Assembly (NCBI RefSeq): GCF_030410045.1
Contig: NZ_JAUFRA010000003.1
Coordinates: 1-64,000 of the forward strand
Direction: 5' to 3'
DNA from: Marivivens donghaensis
GTDB lineage: Bacteria > Pseudomonadota > Alphaproteobacteria > Rhodobacterales > Rhodobacteraceae
DNA length: 64,000 bases
A program made the position numbers and the translations under genes. Positions 36,943-44,273 of the stretch are shown here, one piece after another. Within the stretch, counting starts at the first letter, position 1; the number at the start of each line of letters is the position of its first letter. The notes beneath the pieces were generated by a model that did not search any database, was not told the origin of the DNA, and was given only the letters and a program-made list of their open reading frames with translations.

Positions 36943-37162
36943 GTCGCAAAAGCCTTAACATATAGTCTTATCGAGCAACGTCGCGACTTTGGTCTCAACT
37001 CACGCGGAAGTGCAACCACACAACCTAAAAAGAAGTTTGCACAAAATCTGTGGAAAACTCTTGCCAGAATCCAAATCCTGTCGCAGTAATATACGCAAAA
37101 TACGAAAATAACGGCAAAAACCGTAACAAACGGTGGCCACAGAGGCGAGAAGAGAGGGTCAG
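36943..37162 (+). promoter_or_regulatory. repABC promoter region with RepA-operator-like repeats
   Basis: 220 bases, AT-rich, ahead of repA and divergent from the AcoR-like gene. At 37111-37134 alternate short inverted repeats ACGG, CCGT and ACGGT (ACGGCAAAAACCGT overlapping ACCGTAACAAACGGT), as expected for a site where RepA would repress its own operon. A promoter should lie near 37060-37095, but the -35/-10 spacing I can find is poor. Confidence 0.45.
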
Positions 37163-38362
37163 ATGGGTCAAGAACCCAAGACAAACCTACGTATTGATAC
37201 CATCGTTGGTCAACACGCCGCGATGCTATCAGAGCGGTTGCAAGCACACCGTGCCCAGCTTTTTCCGCCGAACGCGACCAAAGAGCTGCGCAAATTCACC
37301 AGTGGTGAAGTCGCTGACCTGCTTGGCGTCAAAGATGCCTATTTGCGCAAGCTTAGTCTCGATTCCAAAGGCCCCGATCCTGAAATCCGTGGCAACGGAC
37401 GCCGCTATTATTCGCCCGACGATATCGTAGCTCTTCGCGAATACCTCGAAAAAGGCGCGAAGGTTCCCGGCACCTATATGCCCGGTCGTCGCGATGGCGA
37501 TCATCTACAGGTGATTTCGGTCATCAACTTCAAAGGTGGCTCTGGTAAAACGACGACCTCGGCGCACCTCGCGCAGAAGATGGCTCTCGACGGATACCGC
37601 GTTTTGGCGATCGACATCGACCCTCAGGCGTCTTTCTCTGCGTTGCATGGGTTCCAGCCAGAGTTCGACCTACTGGACGGTGGAACGCTTTATGACGCGA
37701 TCCGCTATGACAACCCCGTTCCAATTCGTGACGTGATTCAAAAGACTTACTTCCGAAATCTGGACATTATTCCGGGGAACCTCGACCTCATGGAGTTCGA
37801 GCACGATACCCCCCGCGCGCTGGCCCAACGGGATGGTAACCTTTTTTTCACTAGAGTGGGAGACGCGCTCGCTGATGTGGAAGAGGATTATGACGTGGTT
37901 ATCGTAGACTGCCCGCCCCAATTGGGGTTCTTAACAATGTCGGCCCTTTCGGCCGCGACCGCCGTGTTAGTGACGGTTCACCCGCAGATGCTCGACGTGA
38001 TGTCGATGTGTCAGTTCCTGTTGATGACATCGAACCTCCTCGGCGTTGTAGCCGAAGCAGGCGGCGACATGTCCTATGACTGGCTGCGCTACGTGGTGAC
38101 CCGGTATGAACCCGGCGATGGCCCGCAGAACCAGATGGTATCTTTCATGCGCTCCATGTTTGGTGAGCATGTTTTGAACCACACGATGCTGAAATCAACT
38201 GCGATCTCAGACGCTGGCCTGACAAAACAAACCTTGTGGGAGATCGAAAAGTCCCAATTCACGCGGTCCACCTATGACCGCGCGATTGAGAGTATTTCAG
38301 CCGTTTGCGGTGAAATAGAGACGCTTGTTCAAGAGGCATGGGGGCGGACCAATGGCGCGTAA
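37163..38362 (+). CDS. repA: Plasmid partitioning ATPase RepA (ParA family)
   Basis: A 399-residue ParA-type ATPase of repABC replicons, needed for segregation and for repression of the rep operon. An N-terminal helix-turn-helix region of about 110 residues (KFTSGEVADLLGVKDAYLRK) precedes the deviant Walker A INFKGGSGKTTTSAHLA (about residues 122-138) and Walker B VVIVDCPPQLGF. The ATG at 37163 has GAGAGG upstream; the longer in-frame extension to 37133 lacks a site. RepB overlaps its last 11 bases. Size is standard for RepA. Confidence 0.95.
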   Translation: MGQEPKTNLRIDTIVGQHAAMLSERLQAHRAQLFPPNATKELRKFTSGEVADLLGVKDAYLRKLSLDSKGPDPEIRGNGRRYYSPDDIVALREYLEKGAKVPGTYMPGRRDGDHLQVISVINFKGGSGKTTTSAHLAQKMALDGYRVLAIDIDPQASFSALHGFQPEFDLLDGGTLYDAIRYDNPVPIRDVIQKTYFRNLDIIPGNLDLMEFEHDTPRALAQRDGNLFFTRVGDALADVEEDYDVVIVDCPPQLGFLTMSALSAATAVLVTVHPQMLDVMSMCQFLLMTSNLLGVVAEAGGDMSYDWLRYVVTRYEPGDGPQNQMVSFMRSMFGEHVLNHTMLKSTAISDAGLTKQTLWEIEKSQFTRSTYDRAIESISAVCGEIETLVQEAWGRTNGA

Positions 38363-39248
38363 AGGTATTCTGACCGGCTTGATGGACAACACCGCTGCGC
38401 CCGCAACCGAAACGCGCGTCGATCCCTCCAAACCCCGTTACGGCAAGGGCGCCATCGGTGCCGTGAGCCAATCCATCGCCGAACTCAAGTCTCGCTCGAT
38501 CATTCAGGTCGATCCGCGGATGATCGACGATGCGGGTATGCAGGACCGTCTGGAAACGGATGACATCCCTGCCCTTGCAGAAAGTATCAAACTTTACGGA
38601 CAGCAAGTCCCCGTTCTGCTCCGCCCTAATCCGAATGACCCCGAACGCTATCAGGTGGTCTACGGTCGGCGGCGTGTTGCGGCTCTAAAACTGCTGAAAC
38701 AGCCCATTGCGGCCATGGTTAGGGTCTTGAATGACCGCGAACTGGTGATTGCCCAGGGTCAGGAAAACTCTGCCCGTCGCGATCTGTCGTTCATCGAACG
38801 CGCCAACTTTGCCCGCCAAATGCGGGACGCTGGTTACGAACGCAAAGTGATCTGTGACGCGCTCAACGTCGATAAAACCGTCATTTCGCGGATGTTATCG
38901 ATCGTCGACTCGATCCCCCTACCCCTGATCGAAGCCATCGGCGCGGCCCCCTCCATCGGCCGCGATCGGTGGAGCAAACTAGCCGATCAGCTCAACGGTC
39001 GGGATCTCACTGCGAACGCCGTCGGTGAAGGATCGGATCAGCGGTTCGAGGCCGTGTTTAAGTCTCTAACCTTGCCCAAAACGCCAGCAGCCAAACCGAA
39101 CCGGATCACCGCCAACGGTGCCGAGATCGCACAGGTTGCCCGCAAACCGAATAAAACAGTGCTCACCCTGCCCAAAGACGGCTTTGACGAATGGTTGGTG
39201 GCGCATCTGGAAGAAATTCACCGCGACTGGAAACAGTCGAACGGCTGA
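38352..39248 (+). CDS. repB: Plasmid partitioning protein RepB (ParB family)
   Basis: A 298-residue centromere-binding protein. ParB nuclease-like domain: DIPALAESIKLYGQQVPVLL and VVYGRRRVAALK; then the helix-turn-helix ICDALNVDKTVISRMLSIV. It should bind the parS palindromes found around repC and further downstream and, with RepA, drive segregation. The ATG at 38352 lies inside repA (overlap 11 bases) after GGGGCGG, so translation is coupled. Length is a little under the usual 320-340, but both domains are whole. Confidence 0.94.
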   Translation: MARKGILTGLMDNTAAPATETRVDPSKPRYGKGAIGAVSQSIAELKSRSIIQVDPRMIDDAGMQDRLETDDIPALAESIKLYGQQVPVLLRPNPNDPERYQVVYGRRRVAALKLLKQPIAAMVRVLNDRELVIAQGQENSARRDLSFIERANFARQMRDAGYERKVICDALNVDKTVISRMLSIVDSIPLPLIEAIGAAPSIGRDRWSKLADQLNGRDLTANAVGEGSDQRFEAVFKSLTLPKTPAAKPNRITANGAEIAQVARKPNKTVLTLPKDGFDEWLVAHLEEIHRDWKQSNG

Positions 39249-39298
39249 ATAATAGAGCAGTAACAACAACTTAGGAGGCACGACCCAGCAAAACCCAA

Positions 39299-39352
39299 AG
39301 AAAAAGGCCCCCCAAAGCAGATACCTCAGAGAGCCCTATTCGTGTTCTAGCA
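39299..39352 (-). ncRNA. Candidate counter-transcribed RNA (incA type) between repB and repC
   Basis: On the minus strand a -35 TTGACA (39387-39382), a 17-base spacer and a -10 GATATT (39364-39359) predict a start near 39352. About 15 bases later a 10-bp stem (39328-39337 with 39304-39313, several G-U pairs) is followed by five Ts at 39303 and below. That gives an RNA of about 54 nt complementary to the repC leader, matching the size and place of the small antisense RNAs that limit copy number in repABC plasmids. The -35 box lies inside the parS site. Predicted only; not a family match. Confidence 0.6.
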
Positions 39353-39372
39353 CTTCCGAATATCAGGCTAAA

Positions 39373-39388
39373 GTTGACAGCTGTCAAC
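39373..39388. repeat. parS-like palindrome 1
   Basis: GTTGACAGCTGTCAAC, a perfect 16-bp palindrome matching the general repABC centromere pattern GTT-N4-GC-N4-AAC. Located between repB and repC; it also supplies the -35 hexamer of the predicted antisense RNA promoter. Confidence 0.85.
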
Positions 39389-39434
39389 AGGCGTCGAATC
39401 TGGCGGGCAAAAAAGTTTTGCTCCGTGATGAACT

Positions 39435-40556
39435 ATGGACATTTACGCAACGACGCCTTTTGGGCGGCGACCAGTAACGGCTGGTTTGATCGAACGCGCC
39501 GCCCTTCGCCAACAGGCCCCTGCCCTCCCGAACGCGAATAAATGGGAGCTTTTCCGCGAACTTTGCACCGCGCGCAAAGAATTCGGTCTCTCTGACCGCG
39601 ATCTCACGGTCCTGAACGCATTGTTAACCTTTCATCGCGGCGATGACCTCTCTGCGTCCGAGCAGTTGATCGTGTTTCCATCCAATGAAACGCTCTCATC
39701 CCGCGCTCACGGCATGCCCGAAAGCACGCTCCGCCGTCACATCGCCGCTCTGGTCGAGGCTGGCATCATTCTGCGCAACGACAGCCCGAACGGTAAACGC
39801 TACGCCGTCAAAAGTAGAACCGGCGTTCTACGGGCCTACGGCTTTGATCTTCGGCCCCTTTTGGTGCGCGCCGACGAAATCATCGAAGCCGCCACAAAGA
39901 TCCGCGAAGAGGACGCGCAAAAAAAAGAACTGCGCGACACAGTCGTGATCCTAAAACGCGATGCCGACAAACTCATTAGTTTTGGCATGGAAGATCACGC
40001 CGACGATCGCTGGACCAAACCTCGCGAGGCGCTGATCGAACTCGGCAAAATGCTCCGCCGTAAACTGGACATTTCGACACTAACATCGCTCAAAACGCGG
40101 CTTCACGCGCTTGTGGAAAACCTCCATCACTTGCTAGGAATGACTGTTGGTAAATCATCAGAAATGAGCGGCACCGACAGCCAAAATGACCGGCACCAAT
40201 CTAATTCAAATGATACTACTATTGAATCTGAACAAAGCACCGTTCCGCTTCCGATGGTTCTAACCGCTTGTCCCGATGTCGCGGATTTTACCAATCGACC
40301 GCTTCGCAGTTGGCACGATTTCATCTCTGCAATGTCGGTCATTAAGGCCATGATGGGTATCTCGGCTGAAACGTGGGATCATGCCATGAAAATCATGGGG
40401 CCGAAAAACACCTCTGTTGTCTGTGCTGGCATCCTTCAGCGCATGGGAGAGATCAAATCACCTGGTGGTTACCTTCGCCGCCTCACCCAAAAGGCCGAAC
40501 AAGGCGGATTTTCACCGATGCCGATGATGATTGCTCTGTCTCGTCGACAAAGTTGA
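39435..40556 (+). CDS. repC: Replication initiator RepC
   Basis: A 373-residue initiator, the only protein required for replication of repABC replicons. The N-terminal winged-helix region has the RepC hallmarks DRDLTVLNALLTFH, IVFPSNETLSSRAHGMPEST and LRRHIAALVEAGII. The C-terminal part ends with GGYLRRLTQKAEQGGFS, a conserved RepC box. An AT-rich stretch in the coding sequence (about 40140-40235) is where the origin lies in known members. Start ATG has no clear ribosome site. The TGA stop is inside the second parS palindrome. Confidence 0.94.
   Translation: MDIYATTPFGRRPVTAGLIERAALRQQAPALPNANKWELFRELCTARKEFGLSDRDLTVLNALLTFHRGDDLSASEQLIVFPSNETLSSRAHGMPESTLRRHIAALVEAGIILRNDSPNGKRYAVKSRTGVLRAYGFDLRPLLVRADEIIEAATKIREEDAQKKELRDTVVILKRDADKLISFGMEDHADDRWTKPREALIELGKMLRRKLDISTLTSLKTRLHALVENLHHLLGMTVGKSSEMSGTDSQNDRHQSNSNDTTIESEQSTVPLPMVLTACPDVADFTNRPLRSWHDFISAMSVIKAMMGISAETWDHAMKIMGPKNTSVVCAGILQRMGEIKSPGGYLRRLTQKAEQGGFSPMPMMIALSRRQS
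40135..40240. other. Putative origin of replication (AT-rich region inside repC)
   Basis: Within repC the base composition drops markedly (runs such as TTCAAATGATACTACTATTG), encoding a low-complexity Ser/Asn/Thr/Asp linker of the protein. In characterised repABC plasmids oriV lies in the AT-rich centre of repC. Placement here is by analogy. Confidence 0.5.
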
Positions 40557-40567
40557 CAGCTGTCAAC
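40552..40567. repeat. parS-like palindrome 2 (covers the repC stop codon)
   Basis: Identical to palindrome 1. The repC stop TGA is bases 3-5 of the palindrome (40554-40556), and the preceding serine codon AGT is formed by the flank and its first two bases. Confidence 0.88.
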
Positions 40568-40611
40568 TCTCACCCCTTTACATCGTACTTCAGCTATGAC
40601 CCCCTAACTCC

Positions 40612-41310
40612 ATGATCCAGATACAGTCCCTTTCCTGCCAATACGGCGACAAAACCGTGCTCGACACAATCACCCTCGAATTGACCCAGGCGCGGGTGGG
40701 TATTGTCGGTCGAAATGGCTCTGGAAAATCGACACTGGCGCGGGCATTTTCGGGTCTAATACGCCCAGAACAGGGTCGAATTTTGATCAACGGCATCGAC
40801 GTCCTAAACGACCGAAAATCCTCGCTCTCTGCGGTGGGCATTTTGTTCCAGAACCCCGATCATCAGATCATTTTCCCGACTGTTGAAGAGGAAATTTCCT
40901 TCGGGTTACGCCAGCTCGGGCACTCTAAGGCCGATGCATCGACGAAAACCGATGAAACCCTCGCCAATTTCGGCAAATCGGACTGGGCCAAACGCCCCGT
41001 TTCGACCCTAAGTCAGGGGCAACGCCACCTTGTGTGCCTCATGTCCGTCCTCGCAATGGCGCCTTCGGTGATCATTCTAGACGAACCGTTCAGCGGGTTG
41101 GACATTCCCACGACACGCGCCCTGCAAAAGAGACTAAATCAGCTAGATCAGACTCTGATTCACATCACGCATGACCCTGCGATGATAGCGGATTATGACC
41201 GCGTTCTCTGGATCGAAGGTGGAAAAATCATCGCAGATGGTGCGCCAGAGACCGTTTTGCCCGAATATCTGCGGGTGATGGAGGCGGATGATGCTGGCGC
41301 TCACCTCTGA
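40612..41310 (+). CDS. bioM: Biotin ECF transporter ATPase BioM
   Basis: A 232-residue ABC ATPase: Walker A GRNGSGKST, Q-loop ILFQNPDHQIIFPT, signature LSQGQRHLV, Walker B VIILDEPFSGLD, switch His in HITHDPAM. The QNPDxQ pattern is typical of energy-coupling-factor transporters. With BioN and BioY next in order it powers biotin uptake. It begins 44 bases after the second parS site; the ORF overlaps bioN by 23 bases. No biotin-regulator site is obvious. Confidence 0.88.
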   Translation: MIQIQSLSCQYGDKTVLDTITLELTQARVGIVGRNGSGKSTLARAFSGLIRPEQGRILINGIDVLNDRKSSLSAVGILFQNPDHQIIFPTVEEEISFGLRQLGHSKADASTKTDETLANFGKSDWAKRPVSTLSQGQRHLVCLMSVLAMAPSVIILDEPFSGLDIPTTRALQKRLNQLDQTLIHITHDPAMIADYDRVLWIEGGKIIADGAPETVLPEYLRVMEADDAGAHL

Positions 41311-41905
41311 CATTCACACTCCGCTCCATAATTGGCGGGCTGGGGTCAAACTTGGACTGCTTTCCATCGCTATTGTGACCCTATACCTGCTGAAATCGCC
41401 AGTTTTGCTTGCTGGTGCTGCGGGACTTACCGCCCTGCTCTATCGGTCGTTTGGTGCGAAATTCGCGGCCCAAGGTCTCCGGATGCTGAAACCACTGCGG
41501 TTTTTCCTCGGATTTATCCTGCTTTGGCAGGTCATTTTGGGTGATGCGGCCACGGGTTTCGCGATTGTGTTGCGATTGGCAACTGCAGTGAGTTTGGCCA
41601 ATTTAGTGACGCTTTCGACCCGTTTGGACGATCTGATCGACCTTGTGATCTGGCTCGCCTCCCCTGCCCGCTTTATCGGACTGTCACCCAAACCTCTGGC
41701 GCTCTCAATTGCCCTCGTTGTGCGGTTTGTACCTGTGCTTTTGGAACGGGCCAATCATATGGCGGACGCTTTTCGTGCTCGGTCCACGAAACGGCCCACG
41801 TTTTACATCATTCTGCCCCTGATCGTCAGCGTTCTCGAAGATGCCGATCATGTGGCGCTCGCGCTGCGTGCACGCGGCGGGCTGGATGGAGCGTTTAATC
41901 CCTGA
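41288..41905 (+). CDS. bioN: Biotin ECF transporter transmembrane component BioN
   Basis: A 205-residue membrane protein of the EcfT/CbiQ family with about five helices. It carries the two Ala-Arg signatures that couple to the ATPases: MADAFRARSTKRP and LALRARGG. ATGs at 41288 and 41291 are both possible; either overlaps the end of bioM, indicating translational coupling. Acts in the inner membrane between BioM and BioY. Confidence 0.85.
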   Translation: MMLALTSDIHTPLHNWRAGVKLGLLSIAIVTLYLLKSPVLLAGAAGLTALLYRSFGAKFAAQGLRMLKPLRFFLGFILLWQVILGDAATGFAIVLRLATAVSLANLVTLSTRLDDLIDLVIWLASPARFIGLSPKPLALSIALVVRFVPVLLERANHMADAFRARSTKRPTFYIILPLIVSVLEDADHVALALRARGGLDGAFNP

Positions 41906-41935
41906 TATGTCGTCCCGCAAATCAGGGGACACATT

Positions 41936-42487
41936 ATGCAAACCAAAGAAAATGATCTTGTGATGATCGCGCTTTTCGCGGCGCTCGTTGCAGTTTTGGG
42001 CCTTTTGCCCGCGATTCCGATGCCTTGGGGCATTCCTGTGACGGCGCAGAGCCTTGGTGTGATGCTTGCGGGCGCTGTTTTGGGCGCGAAACGTGGCGGC
42101 CTGTCGATGCTGTTGTTTATTGGCCTCGTGGCCTTGGGTCTGCCGCTTTTGGCGGGGGGACGCGGTGGTTTGGGCGTTTTCGTATCGCCGACCGCTGGTT
42201 TTGTCGTCGGTTTCCCCGTCGCGGCCTTTGTAACGGGTGTTGTGATGCAGAACCTGCGTATTGATGCGATGGTTGCATCTGGCATCGCGTCGCTGATCGG
42301 TGGGATTGTCGTGCTTTATGTCATGGGTATTGGCGGGTTCTGGATGCTGACGGACAAGGGTCTGATGGCCTCGATCACCATCATGGCGACCTATATCCCT
42401 GGCGATCTGGTTAAGGTCGTACTGACCGCCATCGTGGTTGGTGCCTTGGTTAAGGCCCGTCCGCAAAGCCTTCTGTCGCGTCAGTAA
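41936..42487 (+). CDS. bioY: Biotin-binding substrate-capture protein BioY
   Basis: A 183-residue membrane protein with six helices and the BioY features PMPWGIPVTAQSLGVMLAGA, LGAKRGGLSMLLFIGL and SPTAGFVVGFPVAA. BioY binds biotin with very high affinity and, in the three-part system, is energised by BioMN. It lies 30 bases after bioN, with its TAA overlapping the ATG of the nitroreductase gene by one base. Confidence 0.9.
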   Translation: MQTKENDLVMIALFAALVAVLGLLPAIPMPWGIPVTAQSLGVMLAGAVLGAKRGGLSMLLFIGLVALGLPLLAGGRGGLGVFVSPTAGFVVGFPVAAFVTGVVMQNLRIDAMVASGIASLIGGIVVLYVMGIGGFWMLTDKGLMASITIMATYIPGDLVKVVLTAIVVGALVKARPQSLLSRQ

Positions 42488-43158
42488 TGGAAATGCGGCG
42501 GGCCATAGAGGATCGTCGATCGGTTCGGGCGTTCACGGATCAACCCGTGGATCGCGCTGTATTAGAGACGATTTTGACCTTGGCCCGCTGTGCGCCTTCG
42601 GGTGCAAACCTTCAGCCCGGTCGGTTCCATGTCCTGACTGGCGCACCGTTGAAATCCCTATCCGATGCCCTGCTCGACGGAATTGCAGAGGATCGGCCTC
42701 AGGTCAGCGAATACAGCTACTTCCCCCGCCCTATGCCCGCCGATCTAAAAGCCCGTCAGAGGGCCGCTGGCTTTGCGCTCTACGATGCTTTGGGCATAGA
42801 GAAACGCGACCTTGAGGGACGGAAGGTTCAGTTTCAGCACAATTACCGTTTCTTTGGCGCGCCTGTGGGCATGATCATCACGATCCATCGTGAGATGGGC
42901 GCAGGGTGCTTTATGGACCTCGGGATGGCGATCCAGACGATGTTGCTCGCCGTGCAGGATGCGGGGCTAGCGGCCTGTGGGATCGGGGCTATGGCGAATT
43001 ACGGTGATCTGATCCATGACCATCTGGGGCTAGATGCCGATGAAATGGTCGTGGCAGGCGTGGCGATTGGCTATGCGGCGGACCATCCTGTGAACGAATT
43101 TCGGACAGAGCGGGACGCGCTGGATGTCTTTGCGACCTTCCGTGGGTTTGAAAGTTGA
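42487..43158 (+). CDS. Nitroreductase-family flavoprotein
   Basis: A 223-residue FMN-binding protein: N-terminal RRAIEDRRSVRAFTDQP, CAPSGANLQPGRFHV and the C-terminal GMAIQTMLLAVQDAGLAAC. It is closest in pattern to NAD(P)H-dependent nitroreductases and does not show the DMB synthase (BluB) features. It is coupled to bioY (one-base overlap), so it belongs to the biotin transcript, but no biotin role is established for it. Its stop codon lies inside the third parS-like site. Substrate unknown. Confidence 0.8.
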   Translation: MEMRRAIEDRRSVRAFTDQPVDRAVLETILTLARCAPSGANLQPGRFHVLTGAPLKSLSDALLDGIAEDRPQVSEYSYFPRPMPADLKARQRAAGFALYDALGIEKRDLEGRKVQFQHNYRFFGAPVGMIITIHREMGAGCFMDLGMAIQTMLLAVQDAGLAACGIGAMANYGDLIHDHLGLDADEMVVAGVAIGYAADHPVNEFRTERDALDVFATFRGFES

Positions 43159-43169
43159 CGGCTGTCAAC
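43154..43169. repeat. parS-like palindrome 3, one base changed (covers the nitroreductase stop)
   Basis: GTTGACGGCTGTCAAC; differs from the others at one base. The nitroreductase stop TGA is at 43156-43158, the same offset as in repC. Confidence 0.8.
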
Positions 43170-43188
43170 TTTTCCAGCCGATCCCAAA

Positions 43189-43204
43189 GTTGACAGCTGT
43201 CAAC
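43189..43204. repeat. parS-like palindrome 4 (covers the thiolase-like stop)
   Basis: Perfect copy of the 16-mer, 35 bases after palindrome 3. Read on the minus strand, the thiolase-like gene stops with TGA at 43202-43200, again bases 3-5 of the palindrome. Confidence 0.88.
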
Positions 43205-44273
43205 TTTTTCCAAAACCCTGCACTTTGATCGCTGAACCGATGCCGCCCGCCGCTGCAATTGCGGCCAATCCTGTGCGGTTCGTCCCTGCAAGGTCGTGAT
43301 ACAGACGCACCATCAGGATCGCGCCAGAGGCCCCAATCGGATGACCACGGGCCAATGCGCCGCCCTTGAGGTTCACGGTGCGCGGATCGATCGGTGTGCC
43401 TTCCACGCAGGCGATGGCTTGGGCGGCGTAGGCCTCCATCATTTCGACCTGATCGACGGGGGTGTCCGTGACCGCTTTGATCGCGGCAATCGGGGCGAGC
43501 GCGGGGTTCATCGGGTCGCCGCCAACACAGGCGTAGTCGGTCAGCAGCAGCGCATTGCGGTCGGGTAAAACGTCATCCGCCACGACAAGGCAGAACGCGG
43601 CGGCATCGGCAGAGACAGCGGTGTTGACAGCTGTCAACTCTCCGGTGACGACAGGGGCGCGGGCGACCAAACGCGGGGCAAGGCGGCGGGTGAACGGGTC
43701 GTCCAATTCATCGCCCAAGGGCACGATTTCAAACCGAAGCGCCGTGCGTGCAGAGAGCGCCTTTTCATGGCTATCAATGGCCCAAGCATCCTGCCGTTCA
43801 CGAGGCACGTTCAGCGCATTCGCGGCCTCGGCCAGATCGGGGTCACGGTCGGGCCACGGGGTGAACGGGGGGCGGTCGTAGGCAACGGGACCGTCAGGCG
43901 TTTGCGCCATGCGGATCGGTCGTTGCGAATGGGACTCTGCGCCGCCCGCCAAAACGACCTTGGCCTGACCAGAGCGCACCAATGCCATCGCGATCCCAAT
44001 CGCATCGAGGCCACCCGCGCACTGCCGATCAATCGACAGGCCCGCGACGCGGCTCGGCAGACCAGCGGCGAGTGCGGCGACACGGGCGGGATTGCCGCCG
44101 CCACCGATGGCGTTCGATAGGATGACCTCGTCCACGTCCTCTGGGCGCAATCCAGCGTCCGCGAGGCACGCCAGTATTACAGGTGCCGCGAGGTCGTGCA
44201 GCGCGTATCCCGACAAAGCGCCACCCTTGGGCGCGACGATGGTGCGGCGGGCGGCGATGATGCGGGGTGTCAT
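43200..44273 (-). CDS. Thiolase-like protein lacking the second catalytic cysteine
   Basis: A 357-residue member of the thiolase family (usually about 390). The acyl-accepting cysteine is present in IDRQCAGGLDAI (Cys85) and the histidine loop in GGALARGHPIGASGA (His about 311). In active thiolases a second cysteine sits in a C-x-GGG motif; here the segment reads AIAAAGGIGSA with Ala at about residue 340. It may therefore do acyl transfer or another thioester reaction rather than Claisen condensation. It overlaps the ligase gene by four bases (ATGA) and converges on bioMNY/nitroreductase. Confidence 0.82.
   Translation of the reverse strand: MTPRIIAARRTIVAPKGGALSGYALHDLAAPVILACLADAGLRPEDVDEVILSNAIGGGGNPARVAALAAGLPSRVAGLSIDRQCAGGLDAIGIAMALVRSGQAKVVLAGGAESHSQRPIRMAQTPDGPVAYDRPPFTPWPDRDPDLAEAANALNVPRERQDAWAIDSHEKALSARTALRFEIVPLGDELDDPFTRRLAPRLVARAPVVTGELTAVNTAVSADAAAFCLVVADDVLPDRNALLLTDYACVGGDPMNPALAPIAAIKAVTDTPVDQVEMMEAYAAQAIACVEGTPIDPRTVNLKGGALARGHPIGASGAILMVRLYHDLAGTNRTGLAAIAAAGGIGSAIKVQGFGKS
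43623..43638. repeat. parS-like palindrome 5, inside the thiolase-like gene
   Basis: Perfect copy of the 16-mer, here coding (minus strand) for part of GELTAVNTAVS. Together with sites 3 and 4 it forms a cluster within 485 bases. Confidence 0.85.

Larger units (their letters stand above)
39249..39434 (+). promoter_or_regulatory. repB-repC leader region
   Basis: 186 bases that hold the candidate antisense RNA (39299-39352), its promoter, and the first parS-like palindrome (39373-39388). No ribosome-binding sequence is visible in front of the repC ATG, consistent with repC translation being controlled by leader folding. Confidence 0.6.

Noticed and set aside
42487..43158. BluB (5,6-dimethylbenzimidazole synthase)
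   Set aside because: The flavoprotein has general nitroreductase features and sits with biotin genes; BluB-specific motifs and cobalamin genes are missing.
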